Positions 10,452-20,880 of a stretch of DNA of 64,000 nt are shown here, one piece after another. Under the pieces are notes generated by a model. It worked only from the letters and a program-made list of their open reading frames with translations, did no database searches and was not told the origin of the DNA. Source of the stretch: JAWWOL01 sp963797535 (GTDB lineage Bacteria > Actinomycetota > Actinomycetes > JAWWOL01); assembly GCA_963797535.1 (NCBI GenBank), contig CAWCPQ010000001.1:682001-746000 (forward strand), given 5' to 3'. Numbering within the stretch: the stretch's first letter is position 1; each line of letters begins with the position of its first letter. The translations under genes and the position numbers were made by a program.

Positions 10452-10975
10452 GTTGGGCCCTGCCGGGTGCGGTCCGGGTCGAACGGGGAGTCGGGGTCGA
10501 TCCGCTCGAGGATGATCGTGCCGATCTCGTGCAGCGCCGTGACCTGGGCCGGGCTCAGTCCGTCGAAGATCAGCTCGCGCACTCGGGCCGCGTGCCCCGG
10601 CGCGGTGGCGACGACCTTGGCCCAACCGCTGTCCGTCAGGACGGCGTTGATGAAGCGTCCGTCGTCGGCGCTCGGCTCGCGCCGGATGAAGCCCTGGCGC
10701 TCCAATCGCGTGGCCACGTGGGAAAGTCGCGACATCGAACCGTTGGTCACGATGGCCAGCTGGCTCATCCGAAGGGTGCGGCTGGCGGTCTCGGACAGCA
10801 TGGCGAGCACGATGTACTCGAAGTGGCTCAGCCCCGCGTCACGCTCGAGCTGGGCGTCGATCGCCCCCGGCAGCCGGATCAGCACGCCGGTCAGGCTCAG
10901 CCACGCGGCCCGCTCGTCGGCGTCGAGCCAGCGCGGTTCGTCGGCAGGAGCGGGTGCGGCGGTCACGTCGTCCAC
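10448..10975 (-). CDS. MarR family transcriptional regulator
   Basis: A 175-residue winged-helix regulator. The MarR core is visible as the dimerisation helix (WLSLTGVLIRLPGAIDAQLERDAGLSHFEYIVLAMLSE), the recognition region (RTLRMSQLAIVTNGSMSRLSHVATRLE), and the wing (GFIRREPSADDGRFINAVLTDSG). Such proteins usually repress transport or stress genes and release DNA on binding a small aromatic ligand. It is convergent with the ABC exporter, sharing 4 bp at the stops, and divergent from a small membrane-protein gene. The GTG at 10975 or the one at 10966 may be the start; neither has a strong ribosome binding site. Confidence 0.85.
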   Translation of the reverse strand: MDDVTAAPAPADEPRWLDADERAAWLSLTGVLIRLPGAIDAQLERDAGLSHFEYIVLAMLSETASRTLRMSQLAIVTNGSMSRLSHVATRLERQGFIRREPSADDGRFINAVLTDSGWAKVVATAPGHAARVRELIFDGLSPAQVTALHEIGTIILERIDPDSPFDPDRTRQGPT

Positions 10976-10988
10976 GCTACGCCGGTTC

Positions 10989-11002
10989 GTTGACGCTTCA
11001 AC
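10989..11002. promoter_or_regulatory. Candidate MarR operator (GTTGA-N4-TCAAC)
   Basis: This 5-bp inverted repeat with a 4-base spacer (TTGACGCTTCAA) has the TTGA/TCAA half-sites common in MarR operators. It lies 14 bases upstream of the MarR start, in the divergent gap with the 11064 gene, where autoregulation would be expected. The arms are short, so a chance match is possible. Confidence 0.4.
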
Positions 11003-11063
11003 CCGTCCACGATTGACCCGGAGTAGCGTCGAACCCAGCCGGTCACGAAAAGAGGCGGGTGTG

Positions 11064-11474
11064 ATGCTCTGGACCGTGTTGACAGGCCTGGTCGCCGTGA
11101 TGTGCTTCGCGCTCGCCTTCTTCGGGCTGCTGGCCGTGTTCGCCCCGAAGCTGTGCCGCGTGGTGATGGACCCGCGACGCCTGCTGCAGGATCTGCTCAG
11201 CGGCCGTCGCCCGCAGGGTCGCCCGATCGAGGTCATCGCCGCTGACCTGCGCCGCGTCCTGGTCGAGCGCGACCGCCTGTCCCGTTCGCGGTCCGAGTGG
11301 TACGTGACGCATGACCTGAGGGTCTGCGAGCGCAACCTGCACGACGTGGCCGAGGAAGCCGCCAGGGCCCTGGGCCTCGGTCCCTGCCCGGCGCCGGTCG
11401 CCGGCTGGACGACAGTGCACCTCGAGGTCCGCATCCGGGAGCTCGCCGACGCCGGCATGGTGCTGGAGCGCTAG
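11064..11474 (+). CDS. Small single-pass membrane protein of unknown function
   Basis: A 136-residue protein with one N-terminal membrane helix (MLWTVLTGLVAVMCFALAFFGLLAVF). A cytoplasmic, Arg/Glu-rich helical region follows (VIAADLRRVLVERDRLSRSRSEWYVTHDLRVCERNL, then LHDVAEEAARALG). A ribosome binding site (AGAGG) lies 8 bases before the ATG at 11064 and 5 bases before a GTG at 11061. I recognise no family. It is divergent from the MarR gene and could be under its control. The stop overlaps that of the convergent SDR gene by 4 bp. Confidence 0.65.
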   Translation: MLWTVLTGLVAVMCFALAFFGLLAVFAPKLCRVVMDPRRLLQDLLSGRRPQGRPIEVIAADLRRVLVERDRLSRSRSEWYVTHDLRVCERNLHDVAEEAARALGLGPCPAPVAGWTTVHLEVRIRELADAGMVLER

Positions 11475-12211
11475 AGACTGCGCAGCATGCCGCCGTCGAC
11501 CGGCACGACCAGTCCGGTCAGGTAGGACGCCGCGGGGGACAGCAGGAACGCGGCGACTTGGCCGAACTCTTGCGGCGTACCAAGTCTTTTCAACGGAATG
11601 TCGTCGACCGGTGGGCTGCCTCCGCCACCCAGGGCACGGATACGCGGCGTGTCCAGTCGGCCGGGGAGCAGGCTCAGGACCCGTACCCCTCTCGGTCCGA
11701 GCTCGTCGGCCAGCGTCTTGGCGTACATGGCCAGACCGGGCCGCAACCCGTTGCTGATGGCCAGGTGGGACAGCGGCGACCGTACGGAGGACGAGAGCAC
11801 CAGGGCGATCGCGCCGCCCTCACCCACAGCAGCCGCCACCGAGCGCGCCAGCCGCACAGCGCCGAGAAACACGGTGTCGAAGGCGTGCTGCCACTGCTCG
11901 TCGGAGGCGTCCATCGCAGTGCCCGATGGCGGCCCGCCGACGCTGACGAGGGCACCGTCGAGCCGGCCGAACTGCTCTGTCGCGGTACGGATCAACAGTT
12001 CCGGCGTGGCCGGATCACCGTTGTCGGCGACGACCCCGGCCGCGTGGTCGGGGCCGCCGAGAGTCTCGACTGCAGCCGTCACCGATGCCTGGCGGCGCGA
12101 GGACACGACCACCCTGGCGCCCTCGTCGACCAGCACCTGAGCAGTCGCGAAGCCGAGGCCGCTGGTGCCGCCGGTGACGAGGTAGACGCGTCCGTCCAGT
12201 CCGAGGTCCAT
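11471..12211 (-). CDS. Atypical short-chain dehydrogenase/reductase lacking the catalytic Tyr-Lys pair
   Basis: A 246-residue Rossmann-fold protein with a normal cofactor motif (VTGGTSGLGFA) and C-terminal FabG-like features (SLLPGRLDTPR, FLLSPAASYLTGLVVPVDGG). The SDR catalytic Ser region is present (LVLSSSVRSPL), but where YxxxK is expected the sequence reads ISNGLRPGLAMYAKTLADELG: Asn and Arg replace Tyr and Lys. This is seen in a recognisable subgroup of SDRs and suggests altered or lost oxidoreductase chemistry. It starts 4 bases after the acnA stop on the same strand, so it is likely the last gene of acnR-acnA-SDR. Its ribosome binding site is weak, so translational coupling is plausible. 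Confidence 0.85.
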   Translation of the reverse strand: MDLGLDGRVYLVTGGTSGLGFATAQVLVDEGARVVVSSRRQASVTAAVETLGGPDHAAGVVADNGDPATPELLIRTATEQFGRLDGALVSVGGPPSGTAMDASDEQWQHAFDTVFLGAVRLARSVAAAVGEGGAIALVLSSSVRSPLSHLAISNGLRPGLAMYAKTLADELGPRGVRVLSLLPGRLDTPRIRALGGGGSPPVDDIPLKRLGTPQEFGQVAAFLLSPAASYLTGLVVPVDGGMLRSL

Positions 12212-12215
12212 CGGC

Positions 12216-15019
<2,804 letters not shown>

Positions 15020-15023
<4 letters not shown>

Positions 15024-15646
15024 GAGACTGCCTCCTGCGCGGATGACGTGGCGTGAGAATCTTCGTCTATCGGTGATCGGGCGTGGACGTTGGGTCGTCT
15101 TACGGCCTCTTCGGCCAGGTTGAGCACGGCGGCGGCGTCGGCCACCGCCATCCCCGTCCCCAGGTGCAGGACGAGTCCGTCGAGGACAAGGGACAGGAAG
15201 GCAGCCAGGACCTCGACCGGCACGTCGGTGCGAACGGTGCCGGCGTCGCGACCGCGTTCGAGTCGCTCGACGGCGGCCGAGCGCACCGTGCCGAGCCGCT
15301 CCTGCCACGCTGCGCTGAAGTCGGCATCGGTGCGCAGCCGGCGGGAGACCTCGAGCTGGACGCCGAGCCAGCCGGAGTCGCGGGCGGGCAGCTCACGCAT
15401 CACCTGGACGAGGCCCGAGCTGGCCACCACGGCCGCCATCTCCTCGGCGTCCTCGGCGGCGAGCTCCAGGAACAGCGCGTCCTTGTCCTTGAAGTGGTGG
15501 AAGATCGCGCCGCGGGACAGCCCGATCTCGCGCTCGAGCACCCGTACGGTGGCACCCTCGTACCCGTGCTGGGCGAACGCCCGCCTGGCACCGTCGAGGA
15601 TCTGCCGGCGCGTGGCCAGCAGTCGCTCGGCACTCACCTTGGGCAT
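15020..15646 (-). CDS. acnR: AcnR-type TetR regulator of aconitase
   Basis: A 208-residue TetR protein with N-terminal HTH (RRQILDGARRAFAQHGYEGA, then TVRVLEREIGLSRGAIFHHF). The ligand domain also follows AcnR of Corynebacterium closely (DAEEMAAVVASSGLVQVM, WLGVQLEVSRRLRTDADF, GTVRTDVPVEVLAAFLSLVLDG). AcnR represses acn and responds to citrate with Mg2+ in Corynebacterium. There the regulator lies downstream of acn; here it precedes acnA and overlaps it by 4 bases, so both are co-transcribed. The ATG at 15646 (MPKVSAE) is preferred; a GTG at 15655 is possible, and neither has a clear ribosome binding site, so a leaderless message is plausible. Confidence 0.88.
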
Positions 15647-15659
15647 AAGGGTCACGCTA

Positions 15660-15681
15660 GCAAACCGTACGTCCGTCTTGC
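15660..15681. promoter_or_regulatory. Imperfect palindrome before acnR, candidate AcnR operator
   Basis: Eight of the eleven base pairs match across the centre of this 22-base element, with half-sites GCAA/TTGC outside and ACGT at the centre (GTACGT). It lies 14 bases upstream of acnR. Known AcnR sites in Corynebacterium are also GTAC-containing imperfect palindromes. Autoregulation of acnR-acnA through this site is an inference. Confidence 0.35.
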
Positions 15682-15716
15682 AACAGACAGCCTCGCCAGC
15701 GTCAAGTCTCCGCGGT

Positions 15717-16799
15717 TCAGTCGAAGGTGATCACGCTGCGCGCGCCGAGGCCCATGCCCATCCGGTCGAACGCGTCCTCGATGTCGTCGAGGCCGATCCG
15801 GTCGGAGATCAGCGCCTGCAGGTCCAGGCGTCCGGCGTAAGCGTGCTCGATCAGGATGGGGATGTCGACGGCGGGGTCGGCCGACCCGTACAAGCAGCCC
15901 TGCAGCGAACGTCCGAAGTAGGCCAGCTCGAGGGCGTTGAACCCGACCGTGTCGTCACGGGAGCCCATGCCGACGATGGTGGTACGGCCGCCGCGGCGGG
16001 TGCTGGCCCAGGCGGTGCGTATCGCGTCGCTGCGCCCCACGCACTCGATCGCGTGGTCGACACCGCGCCCGCCGGTGAGCTCGCGCATCGTGGCGACGAG
16101 GTCGGCACCGGTCGCGAGCACGTGGGTGGCACCGAGCTCGCGCGCCATCGCGTCCTTGGTCGAGGACGGATCGACGGCGATGACTTGCGAGGCGCCGGCG
16201 ATCCGGGCTCCTTGCACGGCCGACAGCCCGATCCCGCCGAGTCCGAAGACCGCGACCGTCTCGCCCGGCTGAACGGCGGCGCTGTGCAGGACTGCTCCGA
16301 CGCCGGTGATGACGGCGCACCCGAGCAACGCGGCGGTCTCCAGCGGCAGGTCCTCGGGGAGCCGGACCACCGCTCGCTCGCTGACCAGGGTCTCCTCGGC
16401 AAAGGCGGCCACGCCCAAGCCGGGGTAGAGCGGCAGTCCGTCCTTGCTCGTCGCGTACGGGCGAGCCGCCGCATCGCCGGCGCGTTCGCACAGCCAGGTC
16501 TCGCCCTTGACGCAGAACCAGCACTCGCGGCACGGCGGTGACCAGACCAGCAGCACGTGGTCCCCGGTCGCAACGCTGCTCACGCCGTCGCCGACCTCGA
16601 CCACGACGCCTGCGCCCTCGTGACCCAGCACCGCAGGCACGGCTTGGCGCAACGTGCCTCTGGCCAGCGACAGGTCGGAGTGGCAGACCCCCGCAGCGCT
16701 CAGCCGGACCCGCACCTGGCCGGGCGCCGCGTGCGGCAGGTCGATGTCCTCGACCCGCAGCGGAGTCCCGATCTCGCGGAGCACAGCTGCCCTGATCAA
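15717..16799 (-). CDS. Zinc-dependent alcohol dehydrogenase (MDR family)
   Basis: A 360-residue medium-chain dehydrogenase. Catalytic zinc ligands lie in GVCHSDLS and GHEGAGVV. Structural zinc is held by the four-Cys cluster CRECWFCVKGETWLC. The NAD-binding fold has FGLGGIGLSAVQGARIAG. The pattern is that of class III-like or aryl/NDMA-type alcohol dehydrogenases; the substrate is unknown. The TTG at 16799 is the start, supported by GGGGAGG five bases upstream; the next in-frame GTG would delete the first strand. It is divergent from the sirtuin gene with about 50 bases between. Confidence 0.88.
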   Translation of the reverse strand: MIRAAVLREIGTPLRVEDIDLPHAAPGQVRVRLSAAGVCHSDLSLARGTLRQAVPAVLGHEGAGVVVEVGDGVSSVATGDHVLLVWSPPCRECWFCVKGETWLCERAGDAAARPYATSKDGLPLYPGLGVAAFAEETLVSERAVVRLPEDLPLETAALLGCAVITGVGAVLHSAAVQPGETVAVFGLGGIGLSAVQGARIAGASQVIAVDPSSTKDAMARELGATHVLATGADLVATMRELTGGRGVDHAIECVGRSDAIRTAWASTRRGGRTTIVGMGSRDDTVGFNALELAYFGRSLQGCLYGSADPAVDIPILIEHAYAGRLDLQALISDRIGLDDIEDAFDRMGMGLGARSVITFD

Positions 16800-16849
16800 C
16801 TCGACCTCCCCGTGCGCTCGGTCCGCGACGTCGTAGCGTCGTAGCGGTG

Positions 16850-17626
16850 ATGCGCCTTTCCACCGACCCTAGCCCCGATGACGAGGTCATCCGTACCGTC
16901 CGCGGCTGGCTGACCGAAGCCCGCACGATCACGGTGCTCACCGGGGCAGGCATCTCGACCGACTCCGGCATCCCCGACTACCGCGGCCCGCAGGGCCTGT
17001 GGCGCCGCGATCCGGACTCGGCCCGCACGCTGATGTCAGGGCGCTACCGCGACGACGAGGAGCTGCGGCGCCGGGCCTGGGCCAACCGGGCCGGCCACGG
17101 CGCGTGGACCGCGCAGCCCAACTCCGGGCACCGGGCACTGGTCGAGCTGGAGGGGTCGGGGCGGCGCACTGCGATCGTCACGCAGAACATCGACGAGCTG
17201 CACCAGCGGGCCGGCTCCTCGACGGTGATCGAGCTGCACGGCACCCTGTTCCGATCGCGCTGTCTCGACTGCGGAGCGCAGACCCCGATGGAGGAGCAGC
17301 TCGATCGGGTACGGGCCGGTGACCCCGACCCGCGCTGCCTCGTCTGCGGCGGTTTGCTCGGCTCGGCGACCGTGGGCTTCGGCCAGCCGTTGGACCCGGA
17401 GACGTTGTCGGCGGCGCGCGAGGCTGCGGCCAGCTGCGACGTGTTCCTGGTGCTCGGGTCGTCGTTGCGGGTGCAGCCAGCGGCCGGCTTGTGCCGGGTG
17501 GCCGTCGGCTCCGGTGCCCTGCTGGTGGTGGTCAACGCCGACCCGACCCCGTACGACAGCCTCGCGGACGCGGTGCTGCGCGAACCGATCGGCGACGTGC
17601 TGCCGCTGCTGCTGCCGGCGGGCTAG
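16850..17626 (+). CDS. Sir2-family NAD-dependent protein deacylase
   Basis: A 258-residue sirtuin. Visible motifs are the NAD-binding GAGISTDSGIPDYRG, the QNIDELHQRAG block, the catalytic His in ELHGTLF, and a complete zinc ribbon formed by CLDC and CLVC. LVLGSSLRVQPAAGL and VVVNADPTPYD complete the Rossmann part. It removes acyl groups from lysines using NAD and is cytoplasmic. The ATG at 16850 follows an in-frame GTG at 16847; either may be used. The stop overlaps that of the convergent DUF1707 gene by 4 bases. Confidence 0.92.
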   Translation: MRLSTDPSPDDEVIRTVRGWLTEARTITVLTGAGISTDSGIPDYRGPQGLWRRDPDSARTLMSGRYRDDEELRRRAWANRAGHGAWTAQPNSGHRALVELEGSGRRTAIVTQNIDELHQRAGSSTVIELHGTLFRSRCLDCGAQTPMEEQLDRVRAGDPDPRCLVCGGLLGSATVGFGQPLDPETLSAAREAAASCDVFLVLGSSLRVQPAAGLCRVAVGSGALLVVVNADPTPYDSLADAVLREPIGDVLPLLLPAG

Positions 17627-18015
17627 TAGCCGCCGGGGCGTCCCGCCCGGTAGTGACGTCGGCGACCGCGCATCATGAAGAACGCGACGAACAGGAACAC
17701 CGGCGGAAAGCCGTGAGTGATCGCGGCCACCGAGGCGCCGATCAGGATCAGCATCACGATGGGGAACAGCGGGAAGAATCCGTGCCCCTGGTGCTGGTGC
17801 TGCACTGCGTGGCCGGTCGGTCCGGTCGGCACAGCCGGCTGATGGCCGGGCAGGTCGGCGAACAGCGGCTCGAGGTCGGCACCGGTCTTGGCGGCGTAAG
17901 CGGCGGCGAGCCGGGAGTCGAACTCGGAGTGGTCGAGCCGACCGGCGGCGAAGTGCCCCGAAAGCTCGTCGGCCGCACGGTCGCGTTCGAGGTCCCCGAT
18001 TCTCAGCTCCGTCAT
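17623..18015 (-). CDS. DUF1707 domain membrane protein
   Basis: A 130-residue protein. Residues 1-55 are a DUF1707 (SHOCT-like) domain, recognised by RIGDLERDRAADELSGHFAA, GRLDHSEFDSRLAAAYAAKT and LEPLFADLPG. A His/Gln-rich linker follows (HAVQHQHQGHG), then two membrane helices (FFPLFPIVMLILIGASVAAI and FPPVFLFVAFFMM), ending in a basic RGRRRHYRAG tail. DUF1707 proteins are common in actinobacteria and have no proven function. The ATG at 18015 has a GAGGTGA site. Confidence 0.85.
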   Translation of the reverse strand: MTELRIGDLERDRAADELSGHFAAGRLDHSEFDSRLAAAYAAKTGADLEPLFADLPGHQPAVPTGPTGHAVQHQHQGHGFFPLFPIVMLILIGASVAAITHGFPPVFLFVAFFMMRGRRRHYRAGRPGGY

Positions 18016-18126
18016 GATGCTCACCTCGCGCGCTCGCGTCGTAATGATGTAATCGCAGTCTGCCTCCCCGGTCCGGTCGCGGCAAGCGGTCTGCGGAGTG
18101 TCGCACCGAGTGCTTACTCTCGGTGG

Positions 18127-18480
18127 GTGCCTGCCGCTCGCCGTACCCTCACCTGCCTTGCCGTGCTGGCTGCCCTGACTACCGGGCTGAGCGGTTGCAA
18201 GTACGGCGCTGCCCTGGGCAAGCGCGAGTGGGTGGTGATCTTCAAGCCGGGCGCCAGCCAGGAGCAGCACAAGCAGGTGCTGGCCGCGTGCAGCGGCATC
18301 GCCCACGTCGACCCCGAGCCGATCGGGACCGGCACGTTGGTCTCGGAACGGCTGAGCAACGTCCGGTTCCGCGTCGACAAGGCTAGCGACGGCGACCTGG
18401 CCAAACTGTCCATCTGCCTCGGCCAGGACAAGTTCAAGGCGATCGTCCAGAGCTACGACCAACCGGACACCAGCCACTGA
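18127..18480 (+). CDS. Small lipoprotein of unknown function
   Basis: A 117-residue protein with a lipoprotein signal (RRTLTCLAVLAALTTGLSGC; lipobox LSGC), so the mature N-terminus should be a lipid-modified Cys facing outward. The mature part reads like a small beta-alpha domain: WVVIFKPGASQEQHKQVLAAC, VRFRVDKASDGDLAKLSICL, and FKAIVQSYD. This pattern is faintly like inhibitor-I9/ferredoxin-like folds. The GTG at 18127 opens the signal peptide. Its stop overlaps the dinB start as TGATG, so the two are co-translated, although a shared role is not obvious. Confidence 0.75.
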   Translation: MPAARRTLTCLAVLAALTTGLSGCKYGAALGKREWVVIFKPGASQEQHKQVLAACSGIAHVDPEPIGTGTLVSERLSNVRFRVDKASDGDLAKLSICLGQDKFKAIVQSYDQPDTSH

Positions 18481-19817
18481 TGCGCGCGCGTCCGGTCATC
18501 CTGCACCTCGACCTCGACGCGTTCTTCGCCGCGGTGGAGCAGCGGGACAAGCCGTCGCTGCGCGGCAAGGCGGTGGTGGTCGGCGGCACCGGCCCCCGTG
18601 GCGTGGTCTCGACCTGCAGCTACGAGGCGCGCCGGTACGGGATCCACAGCGCCATGTCCGGCGCCGAGGCTCGTCGTCGCGCCCCCAACGCCGCCTTCCT
18701 CAGCCCCCGGTTCGGCGCCTACCGGATGGCGTCGGACATCGTCATGGCGGCGCTGCGCGAGCTGTCGCCGCTGGTCGAGCCGCTGTCGTTGGACGAGGCC
18801 TACGTCGACCTGTCCGCCGGCGACTTCGGCGACCTCGGACCGCAGGCAGTACACGCCATTGCGTCGCAGCTGCGTGCTGTCATCAAGGCGCGGACCTCGC
18901 TGGTGGCCTCGGTCGGGGCCGGCACCTCCAAGCTGGTCGCGAAGATCGCCTCCGACCTCGACAAGCCGGACGGGCTGCTGGTGGTGCCGCCCGGCGACGA
19001 GCTCGCGGTGCTGCACGCCCTGCCGGTGACCCGGCTGTGGGGCGTCGGCCCGGCGACGGCCCAGCGACTGCAACGGATCGGGGTCGCCACGGTCGCCGAG
19101 CTGGCCGCCATCCCGGTCGACGAGCTGATCGGCGTGGTCGGTCAGTCGGTCGGCAGCGGTCTCGCGGCGCAGGCCAGGGCGCAGGACGACCGGCCGGTGG
19201 TCGCGGACCGCGAGACCAAGTCGGTCGGTGCTGAGGAGACGTTCGACACCGACGTCGTCGACCAGGTCCGGCTGCGGGACGAGCTCGACCTGATGGCGAG
19301 TCGCACGGCCCGGCGGCTGCGGGGCTCTGGCCACTCCGGCCGTACGGTCACCCTCAAGGTGCGGCTGCACGACTTCCGTACGGTCAACCGGTCCCAGACG
19401 TTGCCCGGCGGCACCGATGACGAGGCCGTCATCCGCCGGGTCGTCCGCACGCTGTTCGCCGAGGTCGACGTCAGCGGCGGCGTGCGGCTGCTCGGGGTGG
19501 CGGTGTCGGGGCTGTCCGACCACGTCCAGGACGAGCTGCCCGACCTCGTACCCGAGGCCGTCGTGGCACCGGTCCGGATCAGCGCAGCTGTCACGTCTCC
19601 GGCGGTGCACTCCCGCGGCTGGGCGGCAGGCATCGACGTCGAGCACGAGGAGTACGGCCGCGGCTGGGTTCAGGGATCCGGCGTCGGCCGGGTGACGGTG
19701 CGGTTCGAGGGCGCCCACACCCCGCCGGGACCGATCCGCACCTTCGCCGTGGACGACCCAGCTCTGGTCGAGGCCGAGCCGGTGCCGTTCGTCCCGCTCG
19801 AGAGTGCCTCGCTGTAA
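18480..19817 (+). CDS. dinB: DNA polymerase IV (Y-family translesion polymerase)
   Basis: A 445-residue Y-family polymerase. The palm motifs are LHLDLDAFFAAVEQ (first metal-binding Asp), VVSTCSYEARRYGI and the catalytic SLDEAYVDLS. The thumb has HhH segments (VTRLWGVGPATAQRLQRIG), and the little finger follows with ETKSVGAEETF and GRTVTLKVRLHDF. A C-terminal extension after about residue 375 (RGWAAGIDVEHEEYGRGWVQ, then VTVRFEGA) is typical of actinobacterial DinB proteins. It copies past damaged template bases and is error-prone. I see no SOS box at the short coupled start, so regulation would come from the upstream promoter. Confidence 0.95.
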   Translation: MRARPVILHLDLDAFFAAVEQRDKPSLRGKAVVVGGTGPRGVVSTCSYEARRYGIHSAMSGAEARRRAPNAAFLSPRFGAYRMASDIVMAALRELSPLVEPLSLDEAYVDLSAGDFGDLGPQAVHAIASQLRAVIKARTSLVASVGAGTSKLVAKIASDLDKPDGLLVVPPGDELAVLHALPVTRLWGVGPATAQRLQRIGVATVAELAAIPVDELIGVVGQSVGSGLAAQARAQDDRPVVADRETKSVGAEETFDTDVVDQVRLRDELDLMASRTARRLRGSGHSGRTVTLKVRLHDFRTVNRSQTLPGGTDDEAVIRRVVRTLFAEVDVSGGVRLLGVAVSGLSDHVQDELPDLVPEAVVAPVRISAAVTSPAVHSRGWAAGIDVEHEEYGRGWVQGSGVGRVTVRFEGAHTPPGPIRTFAVDDPALVEAEPVPFVPLESASL

Positions 19818-20012
19818 CTACTGCGCCGCCGGTTCGAACGGGTCGACCCGGCGCAGGAAGCCGCGGACCTCGAGGTGCTGCGAGAGCGACTCGCGGTGGT
19901 CGTCGCAGGCGAGCCATTGCTTCTCCCGGTCGGGAGTGTGCAACCGGGGGTTGTTCCAGATCAGGATCCAGAGCGCCGGCTTGCCGCAGCCCTTGGCGGA
20001 ACAGATGGTCAT
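19818..20012 (-). CDS. Small conserved Cys/His protein of unknown function
   Basis: A 64-residue acidic-to-neutral protein (start MTICSAKGCGKPALWILIWN). Cys4 and Cys9, together with CDDH at about 36-39, could form a small zinc site. The pattern (CxxxxC, WNNPRLH, WLACDDHRE, LxxRGFLRRV) recurs in actinobacterial small proteins often found beside dinB; I recall no function. The ATG at 20012 has a TTAGGAT site. It is convergent with dinB, with one stop directly abutting the other. Confidence 0.75.
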   Translation of the reverse strand: MTICSAKGCGKPALWILIWNNPRLHTPDREKQWLACDDHRESLSQHLEVRGFLRRVDPFEPAAQ

Positions 20013-20026
20013 CGCCAGATCCTAAA

Positions 20027-20072
20027 GAAGCGGTGCCGGGCGACCACGGGGGCAGGCACCCGGCACCGCTTC
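20027..20072. repeat. 14-bp perfect inverted repeat with an 18-base loop
   Basis: The arms (20027-20040 and 20059-20072, GAAGCGGTGCCGGG and its complement) start 15 bases upstream of the small Cys/His gene. The position suggests an operator or a leader hairpin for that gene, or a second terminator for the STAS gene further right. No T-run follows the stem. Confidence 0.45.
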
Positions 20073-20204
20073 GCTCGCACTGATGTCGGGGGATCACCAG
20101 CGCGATCGAGGGCGATGCTACATGGATCCCTGTATCGTTGCGAGTGCAACACAGCAACAAAGATGTCACGAGCGGCGACGACTTTCTGGCCGCCCGGAAA
20201 CGTA

Positions 20205-20240
20205 CGACGGCCCTCCGGTCGGGGGTCCGGAAGGCCGTCG
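20205..20240 (-). terminator. Intrinsic-type terminator of the STAS gene
   Basis: A 14-bp stem with one mismatch (20205-20218 with 20227-20240) and an 8-base loop begins 18 bases past the STAS stop codon. In the leftward direction it is followed by a short T-rich stretch (TACGTTTCC). Confidence 0.65.
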
Positions 20241-20257
20241 GCTCAGGGGTGTTTCAG

Positions 20258-20641
20258 CTAGCGGGCGATGGCCAGCGGAGCGGCCTTGCCGCGGCCGGCG
20301 CGCTCGCCGGCGGGGGCCAGCATCGGCAGCAGCATCGAGATGTCGAGGAACGAGATCTCGGCGCGCAGCGAGTCCGACATCCGCGAGAAGCCCAGCCGGG
20401 CACCGGTGTCGACGGCCCAGGCGCCAGCGGCCAGCAGCACGGCGAGGGCCTCGTCGTCGACGCTCGTCACGCCGTTCGCGTCGATGATGACGTCGTCGCA
20501 ACCCGCGGGGCGAGTAGCCAGCAAGGCGCCGCGCAGTGCCGGGAGGGAGCCCGCGCCGAGCGCGCCGTTGAGCTGGATCAGCATGCCGTCGTCGGTGACA
20601 ACGGTGCTGACATCGACTGCGGCGAACGTGGGGTTCGACAT
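20258..20641 (-). CDS. STAS-domain protein (anti-anti-sigma-like)
   Basis: A 127-residue STAS domain: VVTDDGMLIQLNGALGAGS, a strand-helix core (DDVIIDANGVTSVDDEALAVLL, cited in part) and ARLGFSRMSDSLRAEISFLD. In SpoIIAA/RsbV-type anti-anti-sigma factors a phosphorylatable Ser or Thr follows 'D...V'. Here the segment is GVTSVDDEAL, so Ser in TSVDDEA is the candidate site. No anti-sigma kinase is next to it, so the partner is unknown. The ATG at 20641 has GGAGG. A hairpin terminator follows the gene. Confidence 0.8.
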   Translation of the reverse strand: MSNPTFAAVDVSTVVTDDGMLIQLNGALGAGSLPALRGALLATRPAGCDDVIIDANGVTSVDDEALAVLLAAGAWAVDTGARLGFSRMSDSLRAEISFLDISMLLPMLAPAGERAGRGKAAPLAIAR

Positions 20642-20880
20642 GGCGGGTACCTCCGGCGCGACTTCCTGGTTGACACAAGGTTCATCGTCCCCGGCCCGAT
20701 CTGCTCGCAGGTCCGCTGGGAGGCTCTTTCCGGGTCGATTCGAACGCCCAGGCGGCCCCTCGCAGCTCGGGCTGCGGGTGCATGTCCGCTGGGCCGAACG
20801 GCGCATGTGGCAGACTTCCCCCGCGATCAACCCGTCCGACCCGTCACGACCCATCCTTCACGAGCAAGAGGTGTGCCTTG

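Noticed and set aside
5139..10625. A 1828-codon open frame antisense to the surface protein and ABC exporter
   Set aside because: It is a composition shadow of GC-rich coding DNA: Arg/Gly/Val-rich, no family pattern, and it lies opposite two well-supported genes.
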